Assembly: GCA_910577635.1 (NCBI GenBank)
Contig: CAJTNR010000005.1
Location: 27,502-91,501, forward strand
DNA length: 64,000 nt
Source of the DNA: an uncultured Vampirovibrio sp.
GTDB lineage: Bacteria > Cyanobacteriota > Vampirovibrionia > Gastranaerophilales > Gastranaerophilaceae
Direction of reading: 5' to 3'
Shown: piece after piece, positions 46,937 to 56,467 of the stretch
How positions within the stretch are numbered: position 1 is the stretch's first letter
How the letters are laid out: the number at the start of each line of letters is the position of its first letter
The notes under the pieces: model-generated
Seen by the model: the letters and a program-made list of their open reading frames with translations, nothing else
What the model was told of the DNA's origin: nothing
The model's database searches: none
Position numbers and translations under genes: made by a program

Positions 46937-48530
46937 TTTCTTTGGCTCCATTATTATTGTCAACTAAAAGTTCTTCTTTTGTTTGATGGTTAATAGGAAG
47001 AACAATTGTGAATTTTGTACCTTTTCCAACCTCAGATTCAACTTCAATTGTACCATTGTGGTCTTTTATGACTCTATAGGATATACTCATTCCAAGTCCT
47101 GTTCCTTTTCCTACCGGTTTTGTCGTGAAAAAAGGATCGAAAACTTTTGTAAGGTTTTCAGCTGGAATTCCTTTTCCTGTATCAATAAATTCAATTTTTA
47201 CATTTTCTTTTTGCTTATTAACATTAATTGTAAGAGTTCCAGATTCACCCATCGCGTCTTGTGCGTTATCTAAGATATTCATAAACACCTGGTTTAATTG
47301 ACCACCATATGCTTCAATTTTAGGAGTATCTTGGGCATAGTTTTTATTAACTGTGATTCTATTTTTATACTTATTATTCAATATATTCAAAGTTGTATCG
47401 ATTTCTTTAGGGATATCAAATTGTGTTAATACCATTTCTTCCATTCTTGAGAAGTTTTTGAGATCTAAAACAATATTTTTGGTCCTTTGTGTTCCTTCAA
47501 TACAACTTTTAATCAAGTCTTTAATATCTGTTCTTAGAAAATCCAGATCAATTTGTTTTTTTAGTTCTTCAATTTTATCCTTAACATCTTTTGGAAAACC
47601 AACATTGTTTGTTTCATATAGATCTATTAAGCTAAGAAGATCATCAGCGTAATTTTGTAGAATTATGATATTTCCATGGATAAAATTAACAGGATTGTTG
47701 ATTTCATGTGCAATCCCTGCAACGAGTTCACCTAAAGCTCTCATTTTTTCTGAGTGAACCATCATTGCCTGGGTTTCTTGGAGTTTGTAGTTAGCAGCTT
47801 CAAGAGCTATTGTTCTTTCTTGCACTTTCAATTCCAAAGAAGAATAAAGCTCGTTTAATTGAAAGCTCATCTCATTATAAGATTGAATCAATGAATTAAT
47901 TTCAGAAAAATTAGTATTTTCAATTTTAATATCAAAATTACCTGCTGACATTTCTTTTGCTGCTTTGGATAGCTTATCCAAAGGTTTTGAGATGATATTT
48001 GACATTAAATAGCTAACAACTGCTCCAAGGGCTATAAATAGGATTAGAATGTTTATTACGAGTTCAAAAAATCCGTTATAATATACTTCCATATTATTAT
48101 CAATAGGAATACCGAAATAAATTGTGTGGTTACCAACAGTTTTGGATAATTTTTGAATTTCAGGACCATGCTTATCCTCTAAAATATCACTTGATAAATC
48201 TTCCCCTAATACAATCTTATCAGTATCGTTGTCTTTAATAAATGTGTAGGATAATAATTTTTCCTTTTTCATTAAATCGATAATATTTTCAGTTGATTCA
48301 AAGTCGTTTCTTTTAGTATCCAGAATTAGTGACTGGATAAGCATTGTAGATAGAGAGTATCTTAGTTTGTAGATATCGGATTCATATTTACTTGCAAGAT
48401 TTTTGATATTGAATAAAACATATAATGAAAATAGTGTTGTTGTAATTACTACAATAAGACCTGTTAAAACTGCAAAATAAACACTAAGTTTTACTGCTTT
48501 TATAAATTTATAGTTTTTTAATTTTTTCAT
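46920..48530 (-). CDS. Membrane sensor histidine kinase
   Basis: The 536-residue kinase has a membrane helix (about 13-37), an extracytoplasmic sensor of about 115 residues, a second helix (about 157-178), a HAMP linker (about 180-232) and a coiled coil. The dimerisation/phosphoacceptor region has GIAHEINNP (His near 273). The ATPase domain has NILDNAQDAMG, DTGKGIP and GTGLGMS. It overlaps the small membrane-protein gene upstream by ATGA and the HD-GYP regulator downstream. The signal is unknown. The pair sits in the flagellar operon, so its output is likely c-di-GMP level and motility. Confidence 0.93.
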   Translation of the reverse strand: MKKLKNYKFIKAVKLSVYFAVLTGLIVVITTTLFSLYVLFNIKNLASKYESDIYKLRYSLSTMLIQSLILDTKRNDFESTENIIDLMKKEKLLSYTFIKDNDTDKIVLGEDLSSDILEDKHGPEIQKLSKTVGNHTIYFGIPIDNNMEVYYNGFFELVINILILFIALGAVVSYLMSNIISKPLDKLSKAAKEMSAGNFDIKIENTNFSEINSLIQSYNEMSFQLNELYSSLELKVQERTIALEAANYKLQETQAMMVHSEKMRALGELVAGIAHEINNPVNFIHGNIIILQNYADDLLSLIDLYETNNVGFPKDVKDKIEELKKQIDLDFLRTDIKDLIKSCIEGTQRTKNIVLDLKNFSRMEEMVLTQFDIPKEIDTTLNILNNKYKNRITVNKNYAQDTPKIEAYGGQLNQVFMNILDNAQDAMGESGTLTINVNKQKENVKIEFIDTGKGIPAENLTKVFDPFFTTKPVGKGTGLGMSISYRVIKDHNGTIEVESEVGKGTKFTIVLPINHQTKEELLVDNNNGAKENGTEV

Positions 48531-48862
48531 ACTTCTCCGGATTCATCATCTTCGTTGGATTCTAAGTCATAGCTAAACATGCTTGGAATCTCATATGCTT
48601 TTTTTTCTTCAACCATTTTTTTATGTTCAATTTGGGTATTAAAACTGTCAAGGATTTTTCCTATTAAAAATCCAATTAGCCAAAAACTAATAGAAGCAGG
48701 AACAACAATCTTGATTAATACAATCGCGCTGTATATATCAAAAGACAAATTATTCAATAAACACAAAATTGATAAGCCAAGAATAGAAATAGAACAAAAA
48801 AGCGATGAAAGCAATTTTGAATACTGAATTTCTTCTTTTTGTTTGTATGTATTAGTGTTCAT
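48527..48862 (-). CDS. Small membrane protein of unknown function
   Basis: The 111-residue protein has two or three hydrophobic segments (about 18-36, 44-54, 55-72) and an acidic C-terminus (DLESNEDDESGEV). No family is recognised; AtpI-like shape is only superficial. It starts 2 nt after the PilZ gene stop and overlaps the histidine kinase start by four bases (ATGA), so translation is coupled on both sides. It may be an accessory or sensor partner of the kinase. The tight coupling supports it being a real gene. Confidence 0.7.
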   Translation of the reverse strand: MNTNTYKQKEEIQYSKLLSSLFCSISILGLSILCLLNNLSFDIYSAIVLIKIVVPASISFWLIGFLIGKILDSFNTQIEHKKMVEEKKAYEIPSMFSYDLESNEDDESGEV

Positions 48863-48864
48863 TG

Positions 48865-49488
48865 TTAGTCGTTTTCTTTGTTTTGTTCTTCCATTTTGAT
48901 TTTAAATGCATATTGTACAAGTACAATTCTATCCACGTTTTCTAAATTTGTAAATTTTCCTGAAATTGAAAAAGCATTATTGTTATTATAATTGGTTTCG
49001 TTTATTCTTATTGGCTGCAAGGAGCAATTAATTTTCATATTATTAGATAATACAACTTCAATATCATAGTGCTTGTCAATTTCAAGCTGCTCTTTTGTGA
49101 TAAATCTAATTCCGCCGGCTGAAATGTCTTCAACTGCTAAAACAAAATCAGGAGCTTTATCTTTGAATATAAAACTTCCCTGGTTTAAACCTACACGGGA
49201 ATATTCTCTTCTTTGAATAATACTAAAATCATTTGTAGTTTTAAGTGTGATTTTTTTATCAACTCTATCTTGGATTTTGGTTTCAAAATAAACCAAACCA
49301 ACATCATTGACTCCAAAGACTTCAACGGTTGATCCAATAGAGTAGTCTATAAGTTCGGATTCATCCATTAGAATGAGTTCAGCATCAATTGTATTTTCAT
49401 CTGCGCTAATAAGCTTAAAAACCCCTGAACTTTGAAAGTTCCCGGGTATTATTTTAAAATCTTTAATTGAGTTTATTAGTTCCTTCAT
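48865..49488 (-). CDS. PilZ-domain c-di-GMP receptor (YcgR/YpfA-like)
   Basis: The 207-residue protein has an N-terminal YcgR-N-like beta domain (about 1-95) and a C-terminal PilZ domain (about 98-200). The PilZ c-di-GMP motifs are RREYSRV and D-I-S-A-G-G (VEDISAGGIRF, about 118-128). YcgR-type proteins bind c-di-GMP and brake or bias the flagellar motor. It lies 18 nt after flhA and 2 nt before the small membrane protein, with an HD-GYP phosphodiesterase further down. The two together make a local write-off/read-out pair for c-di-GMP. Confidence 0.85.
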   Translation of the reverse strand: MKELINSIKDFKIIPGNFQSSGVFKLISADENTIDAELILMDESELIDYSIGSTVEVFGVNDVGLVYFETKIQDRVDKKITLKTTNDFSIIQRREYSRVGLNQGSFIFKDKAPDFVLAVEDISAGGIRFITKEQLEIDKHYDIEVVLSNNMKINCSLQPIRINETNYNNNNAFSISGKFTNLENVDRIVLVQYAFKIKMEEQNKEND

Positions 49489-49506
49489 GATGCATCCTTA
49501 ATTGCT

Positions 49507-51609
49507 TTAAAATGACGAGGTCTTTATATTTGCTCTTATAATACCTACTGATTTTGCTTTAATATTATTAGTAACTTCATTATAAGACATAATTGTTATT
49601 TGTGGGTAGGTTCTTTCAATTAATCTTCTAAAAATCAACCTTATGGGTGACGAACATAGTATAACAGGTTGGTTTCCTGTTTGCTGGATTGCTCTTTCGA
49701 ATTCTGAGTTTAAACTATCCATTAATCGTTTAACAAAATCTGGATTTAAAGTCAAACTTTCACCATCAGGGTTAATTCCTTTGGCAATTTCCTGTTCAAC
49801 TTCCTGGGTCATTGTAATCACAAGAAGTTCCCCTGTGTCGGATAAGTTTTGTTTACATATTGTTCGAGCTAAAGACTGTCTGCATTGTTCTGTTAGAAAA
49901 TTGTAGTTTTTGTTCGTTTTATATTGCAAACTCATTGTTTCTAAGATTGTTTTTAAATCCCTTATTGAAACTCTTTCTTTAAGCAGGTTTTGCAAAACAC
50001 ACTGAACATCGGCAGTGGTAATTTCTTTCATCAAATCATTAACATAGGTTTCATTGACTTCTTTTTTTAGATTATCAATCAATTGAGAAACATCGCTTCT
50101 TGTTATAATCTCGGCTGCGTTTTTCTTGATAATTTCAGTTAAATGTGTAGAAATTACGGCACTTGGACTGACAACGGTGTAGCCTTGGGATTCTGCGTAT
50201 TCTTTATCTTTTTCTTGAATCCATAGAGCACTTAAGTGAAAAGCAGGTTCAATTGCACTAATTCCTACGATATTAGGATCATCTTCTACGCCCATTGAGT
50301 TCATTGCAAGACTTCTATCAGGATACACCTCCCCTGTTTCAATGGTTATTCCCTTGAGTTTAATTTGATAAGTATTGGGGGGCAGCTGAAGGTTATCTCT
50401 AACTCGAATTGAAGGCAGTACAATTCCTAAGTCAAGAGCTGTTTGTCTTCTTATTTGGGATATTCTATCCAGTAAGTCCCCTCCTTTTTCAATATCTAAA
50501 AGACTAACTAAACGATACCCTATTTCAATTTCCAATGTTTCAACGCTTAATAATTCAAGGACACTCTCTCTTGTTGCTTTTTTCTTTTTCTTACCCAGTT
50601 TTTCTGCTTTTTTAGCTTCAAGAGCGGCAGTTTTTGCCTGTTCTTTTTCAAGAACACTATCTTTATACTTTTTATAGCTGAAACCGCCTGAAAGCAAGGA
50701 AATAGTTAAAAAAGGAATTGTAGGCATGCCAGGAACTATTCCCATAAAAAACAATAATCCGCTGATTATCCCTAAAACCTTTGGATTTTGAAACATTTCA
50801 GCTCTAATATCTTCGGCTAAAGATTTTTCAGACCCTGAAGCTCTTGAAATTATCAAACCTGTCGCAGTTGAAATAACTAAAGCGGGGATTTGTGATACTA
50901 ATCCATCACCCACTGTTAGAATTGTATAGGTTGATAATGCAGTTAATGGCTGCATTTTTAATTGAATTATGCCTATTATTAAACCACCCACAATGTTGAT
51001 TATTGTAATGATAATTCCTGCTGTAGCGTCCCCTTTAACAAACTTGGATGCACCATCCATTGTGCCGTAAAAATCAGCTTCTCGAAGAAGTGCTTTTCTT
51101 CTTTTTTTTGCTTCTGTTTCATCAATTAAACCTGAATTTAAATCAGCATCAATTGAAAGCTGTTTACCAGGCATGGCGTCCAGAGTAAATCTCGCGCTAA
51201 CTTCAGCAACACGGCCTGCGCCGCCTGTAATTACCATAAAGTTAATAATTACAAGAATTACAAAAATTACTGCACCGACTACATAGTTCCCGCCGATTAC
51301 AAACTGTCCGAATGACTCAATTACAGACCCTGCATTGGCTTCTAATAGAATTAGTCTTGTTGATGTAACGTTTAATCCCAATCTAAATAGCGTTGCAATA
51401 AGAAGAATAGTAGGAAAACTTGAATATTCCAAAGGTTCTTTAGTGTATAAACAAACAAGAAGAATTAGAACTGATAAGGAAATATTAAGAGTTAATAACA
51501 AATCCAATAATTGCGCAGGGATAGGAATTACCATCATCAAGATAATGGTAACAAGACCAATAGCTAGAACAATATCATTATTGCGCAATAAGTCTTTTAA
51601 TTTTGTCAA
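49507..51609 (-). CDS. flhA: Flagellar export protein FlhA
   Basis: The 700-residue core of the flagellar type III export gate has about eight membrane segments in residues 1-310, with LTLNISLSVLILLVCLY and the FHIPEP-type loop region (TRLILLEANAGSVIESFGQFV, then FTLDAMPGKQLSIDADLNSG). A linker rich in Lys/Glu/Ala (about 320-350) leads to the cytoplasmic substrate-docking domain (about 360-700), containing GYTVVSPSAVISTHLTEI. It belongs to the flagellar branch rather than an injectisome, given the FliP/Q/R/FlhB set and a flagellin in the window. It follows flhB by 38 nt. Confidence 0.96.
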   Translation of the reverse strand: MTKLKDLLRNNDIVLAIGLVTIILMMVIPIPAQLLDLLLTLNISLSVLILLVCLYTKEPLEYSSFPTILLIATLFRLGLNVTSTRLILLEANAGSVIESFGQFVIGGNYVVGAVIFVILVIINFMVITGGAGRVAEVSARFTLDAMPGKQLSIDADLNSGLIDETEAKKRRKALLREADFYGTMDGASKFVKGDATAGIIITIINIVGGLIIGIIQLKMQPLTALSTYTILTVGDGLVSQIPALVISTATGLIISRASGSEKSLAEDIRAEMFQNPKVLGIISGLLFFMGIVPGMPTIPFLTISLLSGGFSYKKYKDSVLEKEQAKTAALEAKKAEKLGKKKKKATRESVLELLSVETLEIEIGYRLVSLLDIEKGGDLLDRISQIRRQTALDLGIVLPSIRVRDNLQLPPNTYQIKLKGITIETGEVYPDRSLAMNSMGVEDDPNIVGISAIEPAFHLSALWIQEKDKEYAESQGYTVVSPSAVISTHLTEIIKKNAAEIITRSDVSQLIDNLKKEVNETYVNDLMKEITTADVQCVLQNLLKERVSIRDLKTILETMSLQYKTNKNYNFLTEQCRQSLARTICKQNLSDTGELLVITMTQEVEQEIAKGINPDGESLTLNPDFVKRLMDSLNSEFERAIQQTGNQPVILCSSPIRLIFRRLIERTYPQITIMSYNEVTNNIKAKSVGIIRANIKTSSF

Positions 51610-51647
51610 AACTCTTTTTTACTCCCTTTATACTATATTATTATAAA

Positions 51648-52724
51648 CTATTTATCCTTTTGTGTGTAGACATATTGTAAGATTTCCGCTACTGCAACAT
51701 AAAGTTCCTGAGGAATTATGTTATCTATATCAACAAGTTTATATAGACTCCTGGCTAGCGGTTTGTTTTCAACAATTGGAATATTATTGTTTTTTGCTAC
51801 TTCTCTTATCTTAAACGCCACAAAATCGACTCCTTTAGCAACAACAACAGGAGCAGGGACTTTTTTAGGGTCATACATAAGAGCAACTGCATAATGTGTC
51901 GGGTTAACTACAACAACATCTGCTGTAGGGACTTTAGAGAGCATTCTTTGCTGTAGTATTTTCATTTGAAAAGATCGGATTCTTCCTTTGACTTTAGGAT
52001 CTCCTTCGATGTTTTTCATTTCCTCTTTAACTTCTTGTTTAGACATCTTAATCGACTTATTGTATTCATAATCTTGATATTTTTTATCTATAATTCCAAT
52101 AATTATTAGAATTACACAAATAGTTGCAAATAACTCAAGTATAACAGAACCAAGAATTGTAAAACCTACAGTTGGGTCTGAGCCGATTAAGCTAAAAAGG
52201 TCGTTTTTGCGCTTTAATATAACATTCATTCCAACAAGAGCAACAATTAGTGTTTTGACAATAGATTTTGCGAGTTCTACAAGCTGTTTAGGTTTGAATA
52301 GATTAATTTTATTCATTAAATTCTTAATAGCAGTACTTGGGGCGAGTTTTTGAAAATTTGGTTTAAGAGCTTCTTTTGCAAAAAGCGCTCCAACTTGAAT
52401 TCTTTGTATAACTATTGCTCCAATAGCTAAAAAACTGAAAAAAAGCATAGTAGTTTGTATATAGCTTTTATAATATGGTGCAGTTATAGAAAAAAAGTCA
52501 TTATCTGAAATATTATTAGGGTTGAGGGAAGCAAAAGATTCTATAAGAATTGATCTTAAGGATTCAAGCATTGAACTTCCCATAATAAAAAGAAGACCGA
52601 CACCCAAAGTCAGCATTAAAGATGCGCTAAAATCCTGACTTTTTGCAATATTACCCTTGTCTCTTTCTTTCTCTTTTCTTCGAGGGGTGGCTTCTTCTGT
52701 TTTTTCGTTTTGTTCGTTTGACAT
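51648..52724 (-). CDS. flhB: Flagellar export switch protein FlhB
   Basis: The 358-residue protein has an N-terminal basic tail (TEEATPRRKEKERDKG), four membrane segments (about 28-210), and the cytoplasmic autocleavage site NPTH in VVVNPTHYAVAL (about 265-276). It finishes with the DNIIPQELYVAVAEIL block. Self-cleavage between Asn and Pro switches export from rod/hook to filament proteins. The NPTH motif and flanks are intact. It starts 6 nt after fliR. Confidence 0.96.
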   Translation of the reverse strand: MSNEQNEKTEEATPRRKEKERDKGNIAKSQDFSASLMLTLGVGLLFIMGSSMLESLRSILIESFASLNPNNISDNDFFSITAPYYKSYIQTTMLFFSFLAIGAIVIQRIQVGALFAKEALKPNFQKLAPSTAIKNLMNKINLFKPKQLVELAKSIVKTLIVALVGMNVILKRKNDLFSLIGSDPTVGFTILGSVILELFATICVILIIIGIIDKKYQDYEYNKSIKMSKQEVKEEMKNIEGDPKVKGRIRSFQMKILQQRMLSKVPTADVVVVNPTHYAVALMYDPKKVPAPVVVAKGVDFVAFKIREVAKNNNIPIVENKPLARSLYKLVDIDNIIPQELYVAVAEILQYVYTQKDK

Positions 52725-52730
52725 AATTTT

Positions 52731-53522
52731 TTAAGTAAACAACAGGTTTATAGCCTGCAAATAGTTTTTTATTACTCCTTGTAAATATACATTTGTTGCA
52801 CTTAAAAATGCAAGTATTAAAAACAGCCCGATGTAAATTTTAACAGGTAAAGCTACCATATAAATATTCATTTGAGGCATCATTTTATTCATCATTCCTA
52901 ATAGCATATCAGAAATTATTAAAACCGCAAAAATTGGCAATGCAACCCCGAAAGCAATTTTAAAAATAGCTCCAAAAAGCTGCACCATAGAAGCAATTAT
53001 CTGAGAGTTAAAAATTAAGAATTCTCCCATAGGAATTGCGCTAAAACTGTTAAAAACAGCAATAAAAAGCATTTGATATGCTCCTGTTGTTATAAATATC
53101 AAAGTAACAAGATAAATATATATTTTTGATAGTTCATTAGAACTAACCCCAGTAGCAGGATCTAATGCTTCAGACATTGATAAGCCCATTTGAACTGATA
53201 GAATATTACCTGACATTCTAACTCCTTCAAAAACAAGATTTGCAATAAAGCCAATAAGAAAACCTATAAAAAACTCAATCATAATAAGAATTATAAACTC
53301 TATAATATCTTTTGGAACAATGAAGTTTTTACTTGCATAGACAAGAGGATAGAAAATAAAAGCAACAATAGCACTAAACCACAATCTTGTCATAATCGGC
53401 GCTCCAATGGTTGAAAAAAAAGGAGCAGATTGCATTAATCCTGATAATCTTGTAAAGATAAGCATATAAATAACAATATTATAAGGAGAGAGCAAATTAA
53501 GAAGATTTGGAGTTTGTGTCAT
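52731..53522 (-). CDS. fliR: Flagellar export protein FliR
   Basis: The 263-residue protein has several long hydrophobic helices and conserved pieces of the FliR family: RLSGLMQSAPFFS near 24-36, EFFIGFLIGFIANLVFEGVRMSG near 87-109, and MLGMMNKMMPQMNIYMVALPVKI near 208-230. FliR caps the FliP-FliQ helical gate. It starts 8 nt after fliQ and precedes flhB, the standard order. Confidence 0.94.
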   Translation of the reverse strand: MTQTPNLLNLLSPYNIVIYMLIFTRLSGLMQSAPFFSTIGAPIMTRLWFSAIVAFIFYPLVYASKNFIVPKDIIEFIILIMIEFFIGFLIGFIANLVFEGVRMSGNILSVQMGLSMSEALDPATGVSSNELSKIYIYLVTLIFITTGAYQMLFIAVFNSFSAIPMGEFLIFNSQIIASMVQLFGAIFKIAFGVALPIFAVLIISDMLLGMMNKMMPQMNIYMVALPVKIYIGLFLILAFLSATNVYLQGVIKNYLQAINLLFT

Positions 53523-53530
53523 AATGTGCC

Positions 53531-53800
53531 TCAGGAGATAAAGACTTTAATGTAGTCAAAAAGTTCTTTAGTGGTCGTTACAAAGGTATCTATCATCCAG
53601 GGCGCAGCTACAATTAGAATTAATAGGGCTGCAAAAATTTTAGGCACAAAAGTAAGAGTTTGTTCCTGGATTTGGGTTACTGATTGAATAATGCTAATTG
53701 TTAAACCAACAACAATTGCCGATAGTAGAATTGGTGCTGCAATTGCCATTGTAAGAAGAATTGTTTTTTGAAAGACTGTTAAAAATAATGATTCATCCAT
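53531..53800 (-). CDS. fliQ: Flagellar export protein FliQ
   Basis: The 89-residue protein forms a two-helix hairpin in the membrane (about 15-38 and 50-72) with the family motif VGLTISIIQSVTQIQEQTLTF. Four copies build part of the export gate. Its length is exactly typical. It starts 10 nt after fliP. Confidence 0.95.
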   Translation of the reverse strand: MDESLFLTVFQKTILLTMAIAAPILLSAIVVGLTISIIQSVTQIQEQTLTFVPKIFAALLILIVAAPWMIDTFVTTTKELFDYIKVFIS

Positions 53801-53810
53801 TGTTTATTCC

Positions 53811-54566
53811 TTAATTAGCAAACCCTTCAATAAGGGATTTTGTTATTAAAAACCATCCGTCGACCATAACAAACATTATTAATTTAAAAGGCATTGCTAT
53901 TGTTGTGGGAGGTAGAAACATCATGCCCATTGAAACAAGTACAGATGCTACAACTAAATCTATTACCAAAAATGGTAAAAATATTACAAAACCGATTTTA
54001 AAAGCAGTTTTAAGCTCTGATAAAACAAAAGAAGGAATTAGTACATAAGTCGGGACATCTTGTTTTGATTTTGGTTTGTCGATTTTTGATAATTTAACAA
54101 AAAGAGCTAACTCTGACTCTCTTGTTTGTTTAAACATAAAATCTCTTATTGGAACAAGCGAATTATCAAGCGCCTGCTGCTGGGTTATTGTGTTATTCAT
54201 ATAAGGCTGATAGGCTGTTTCATTGATTTTTGATAATGTAGGTGACATTACAAAAAAAGTTAGAATTAAAGCTAAGCCAACTATAACCTGGTTTGGAGGA
54301 AGGCTGGTTGTCCCGATTGCCTGCCTTGTTAAAGATAAAACGATTACAATTCTTATAAAAGCTGTTGTCATAATAACAATACTTGGTGCAAGGGTTAGAA
54401 TTGTAAGCATGATTAGAATTTGAACACCCTGACTGAATTCTTGAGGTGTGTTCATTGACCCAACGCCAATATTGATTGTCGGTAAACTAACCGCAGCTTG
54501 TGTTTTAAGCGTGGTTAATAATAATACTCCCAATAATACCAATAATTTTTTAATTTTTAAAAACAT
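53811..54566 (-). CDS. fliP: Flagellar export protein FliP
   Basis: The 251-residue protein has a cleavable signal sequence (about 1-24, ending TQAA), unusual for a membrane protein but normal in FliP. Membrane segments and the motifs TAFIRIVIVLSLTRQAIGT, PPNQVIVGLALILTFFVM and GMMFLPPTTIAMPFKLIMFV follow. Five FliP subunits form the core of the export gate. It starts only 15 nt after accA ends, linking the carboxylase and flagellar genes. Confidence 0.95.
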   Translation of the reverse strand: MFLKIKKLLVLLGVLLLTTLKTQAAVSLPTINIGVGSMNTPQEFSQGVQILIMLTILTLAPSIVIMTTAFIRIVIVLSLTRQAIGTTSLPPNQVIVGLALILTFFVMSPTLSKINETAYQPYMNNTITQQQALDNSLVPIRDFMFKQTRESELALFVKLSKIDKPKSKQDVPTYVLIPSFVLSELKTAFKIGFVIFLPFLVIDLVVASVLVSMGMMFLPPTTIAMPFKLIMFVMVDGWFLITKSLIEGFAN

Positions 54567-54581
54567 CCTAGTTCTCTTTGT

Positions 54582-55553
54582 TTAATTTGCAAAAACACCC
54601 ATTGCTCTAAATTTTGAATACCTTTGATCTCTTATTTCCTCTTTTGTCATTCCCTTGAATTCTCTAAGTGCATTAGTTAGGGATGCTTTTAAATTTTTTG
54701 CCATTTCCTGCGCATTGTAATGAGCACCTCCTGTGGGTTCTTTAATTACTTCGTCTACAATTCCATATTCAAGCAAATCTTCTGCTGTAATTTTAAGAGC
54801 ATCGGTTGCAGTTCTTGCCATTGAAGAATCCTTCCAAAGGATCGAAGCGCAGCCTTCAGGTGATATTACAGTATAATAAGCATGTTCTAAAATCATGACT
54901 TTATTAGATACAGCAAGTCCTAAAGCACCTCCTGAGCATCCTTCTCCTGTCACAACAGCTATTGTAGGAACTTCCAATTTTGCCATTTCTTTTAAATTTG
55001 TAGCAATTGCTTCTCCTTGACCTGCTTCTTCTGCTTTCATTCCAGGGTATGCACCCATTGTATCAATTAAAGTAATTATAGGTAAGTTGAATCGATTTGC
55101 GTGTTCAAATAAACGAAGTGCTTTACGATAGCCTTGCGGCTGCGGCATTCCGAAGTTATAATCAAGATTTTCTTTAGTAGTTTTACCCTTCATTGTACCT
55201 ATCAGTATAACAGGTTCGCCTTCTATGCTTGCAATTCCTCCAACTATTGCTTTATCGTCAAATCCGTGTCTATCCCCGTGGAGTTCTATAAACTCATCAC
55301 ATATAAAATGAACATAATCTAAAAAATTTGGTCTTTGAGGATGTCTTGCAATCTGTAGTTTTTGGTATGGTTCAAGTTTTTCATACAATTCTTTTTTATA
55401 AATTTTTGTTTGTTCTTCCAATTTTTTAATCTCGCTATCATAGTTAATGTTAGTGTCAGCACTTGTTTTTTTGAGTTCTTCTATCTTATTCTGAATTTTG
55501 TATATTGGCTTTTCAAATTCCAGAATCTGAACTTTTTTATTTTCTTCTTTCAT
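54582..55553 (-). CDS. accA: Acetyl-CoA carboxylase carboxyltransferase subunit alpha
   Basis: The 323-residue subunit has an N-terminal helical arm (about 1-60: LEFEKPIYKIQNKIEEL) and crotonase-fold blocks: RHPQRPNFLDYV, HGDRHGFDDKAIVGG, TLIDTMGAYPGMKAEEAGQGEAI, and GEGCSGGALGL. With AccD it transfers carboxyl from biotin to acetyl-CoA, giving malonyl-CoA for fatty acid synthesis. It is 12 nt after accD and 15 nt before fliP. Confidence 0.97.
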   Translation of the reverse strand: MKEENKKVQILEFEKPIYKIQNKIEELKKTSADTNINYDSEIKKLEEQTKIYKKELYEKLEPYQKLQIARHPQRPNFLDYVHFICDEFIELHGDRHGFDDKAIVGGIASIEGEPVILIGTMKGKTTKENLDYNFGMPQPQGYRKALRLFEHANRFNLPIITLIDTMGAYPGMKAEEAGQGEAIATNLKEMAKLEVPTIAVVTGEGCSGGALGLAVSNKVMILEHAYYTVISPEGCASILWKDSSMARTATDALKITAEDLLEYGIVDEVIKEPTGGAHYNAQEMAKNLKASLTNALREFKGMTKEEIRDQRYSKFRAMGVFAN

Positions 55554-55565
55554 TAGTTAAAATCC

Positions 55566-56432
55566 TTATTTTTTAGTATGAAGATAAATAAGTCTGGATA
55601 ATTTTTCTTTCATATCTTTTCTCTCGACTATAAAATCAATTTGACCGCATTTAAGCAGGTATTCTGCAGTTTGAAAATCAGCGGGAAGTTTTTGTCTTAT
55701 TGTTTGTTCAATTACTCTTCTTCCTGCAAAACCAATTCTTGCGCCTTTTTCTGCTATTATAATATCTCCGATTGTTCCAAAAGAAGCAGTGACTCCGCCG
55801 AAAGTAGGTTCTGTTAAAACTGTAATATACAATAGTTTTGCTTCGTTAAGTTTTGCAACAATGCAGCTTGTTTTTGCCATTTGCATCAAACTAAGCGCAC
55901 TTTCTTGCATTCTTGCTCCGCCTGAGGCAGTAAAAACAATTGAAGGAAGTTTATTTGAGAGTGCATATTCAAGAATTCTTGTAATTTTTTCACCAACAAC
56001 GCTTCCCATAGATCCACCCATATATTCAAAATCCATGACAGCAACAGCTGTTTTTTGTCCGTCAATTAAACAGGTTCCAACAACCACAGCATCATCCAAT
56101 CCTGATTTAGCTTTAGCAGCTTCCTGGCGGGATTTGTAACTTTGCGTATCAATAAAATTTAAAGGATCACAAGGTTTAATTTCCTGATACATTTCGCAGA
56201 AAGAATCTTTATCAGCAATTAGCTCAATTCTTTGTCTTGCGCCTATTCTAAAGTGATAATCGCAGTTAGGACAGACCATCAAGTTGTTCTCTAAATCCTT
56301 TTTAGGCAGCTGGCTTGAACAATTGTAACAAAGCGTCCATAGTTTTCCTATTGAATCATCAATATGGACGTCATTATCTCTTGCGGCAATTTGCTGTTCT
56401 TTTCTTTTATTAAACCAATCGGTTAATGTCAT
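55566..56432 (-). CDS. accD: Acetyl-CoA carboxylase carboxyltransferase subunit beta
   Basis: The 288-residue subunit has the bacterial zinc ribbon CYNCSSQLP...CPNCDYH (about 35-60), then the carboxyltransferase domain with MDFEYMGGSMGSVVGEKI, TASGGARMQES and LTEPTFGGVTASFGTIGDI. All four zinc Cys are present. It leads the 11-kb leftward operon that ends at 45225 and is transcribed from a strong promoter back to back with that of rsgA. Confidence 0.97.
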   Translation of the reverse strand: MTLTDWFNKRKEQQIAARDNDVHIDDSIGKLWTLCYNCSSQLPKKDLENNLMVCPNCDYHFRIGARQRIELIADKDSFCEMYQEIKPCDPLNFIDTQSYKSRQEAAKAKSGLDDAVVVGTCLIDGQKTAVAVMDFEYMGGSMGSVVGEKITRILEYALSNKLPSIVFTASGGARMQESALSLMQMAKTSCIVAKLNEAKLLYITVLTEPTFGGVTASFGTIGDIIIAEKGARIGFAGRRVIEQTIRQKLPADFQTAEYLLKCGQIDFIVERKDMKEKLSRLIYLHTKK

Positions 56433-56467
56433 ATAATAATCCTCACCAAGTAATTAATTTTATTATT

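Noticed and set aside
48527..48862. AtpI-like ATP synthase accessory protein
   Set aside because: Only general two- to three-helix shape; no atp genes nearby and no diagnostic motif.
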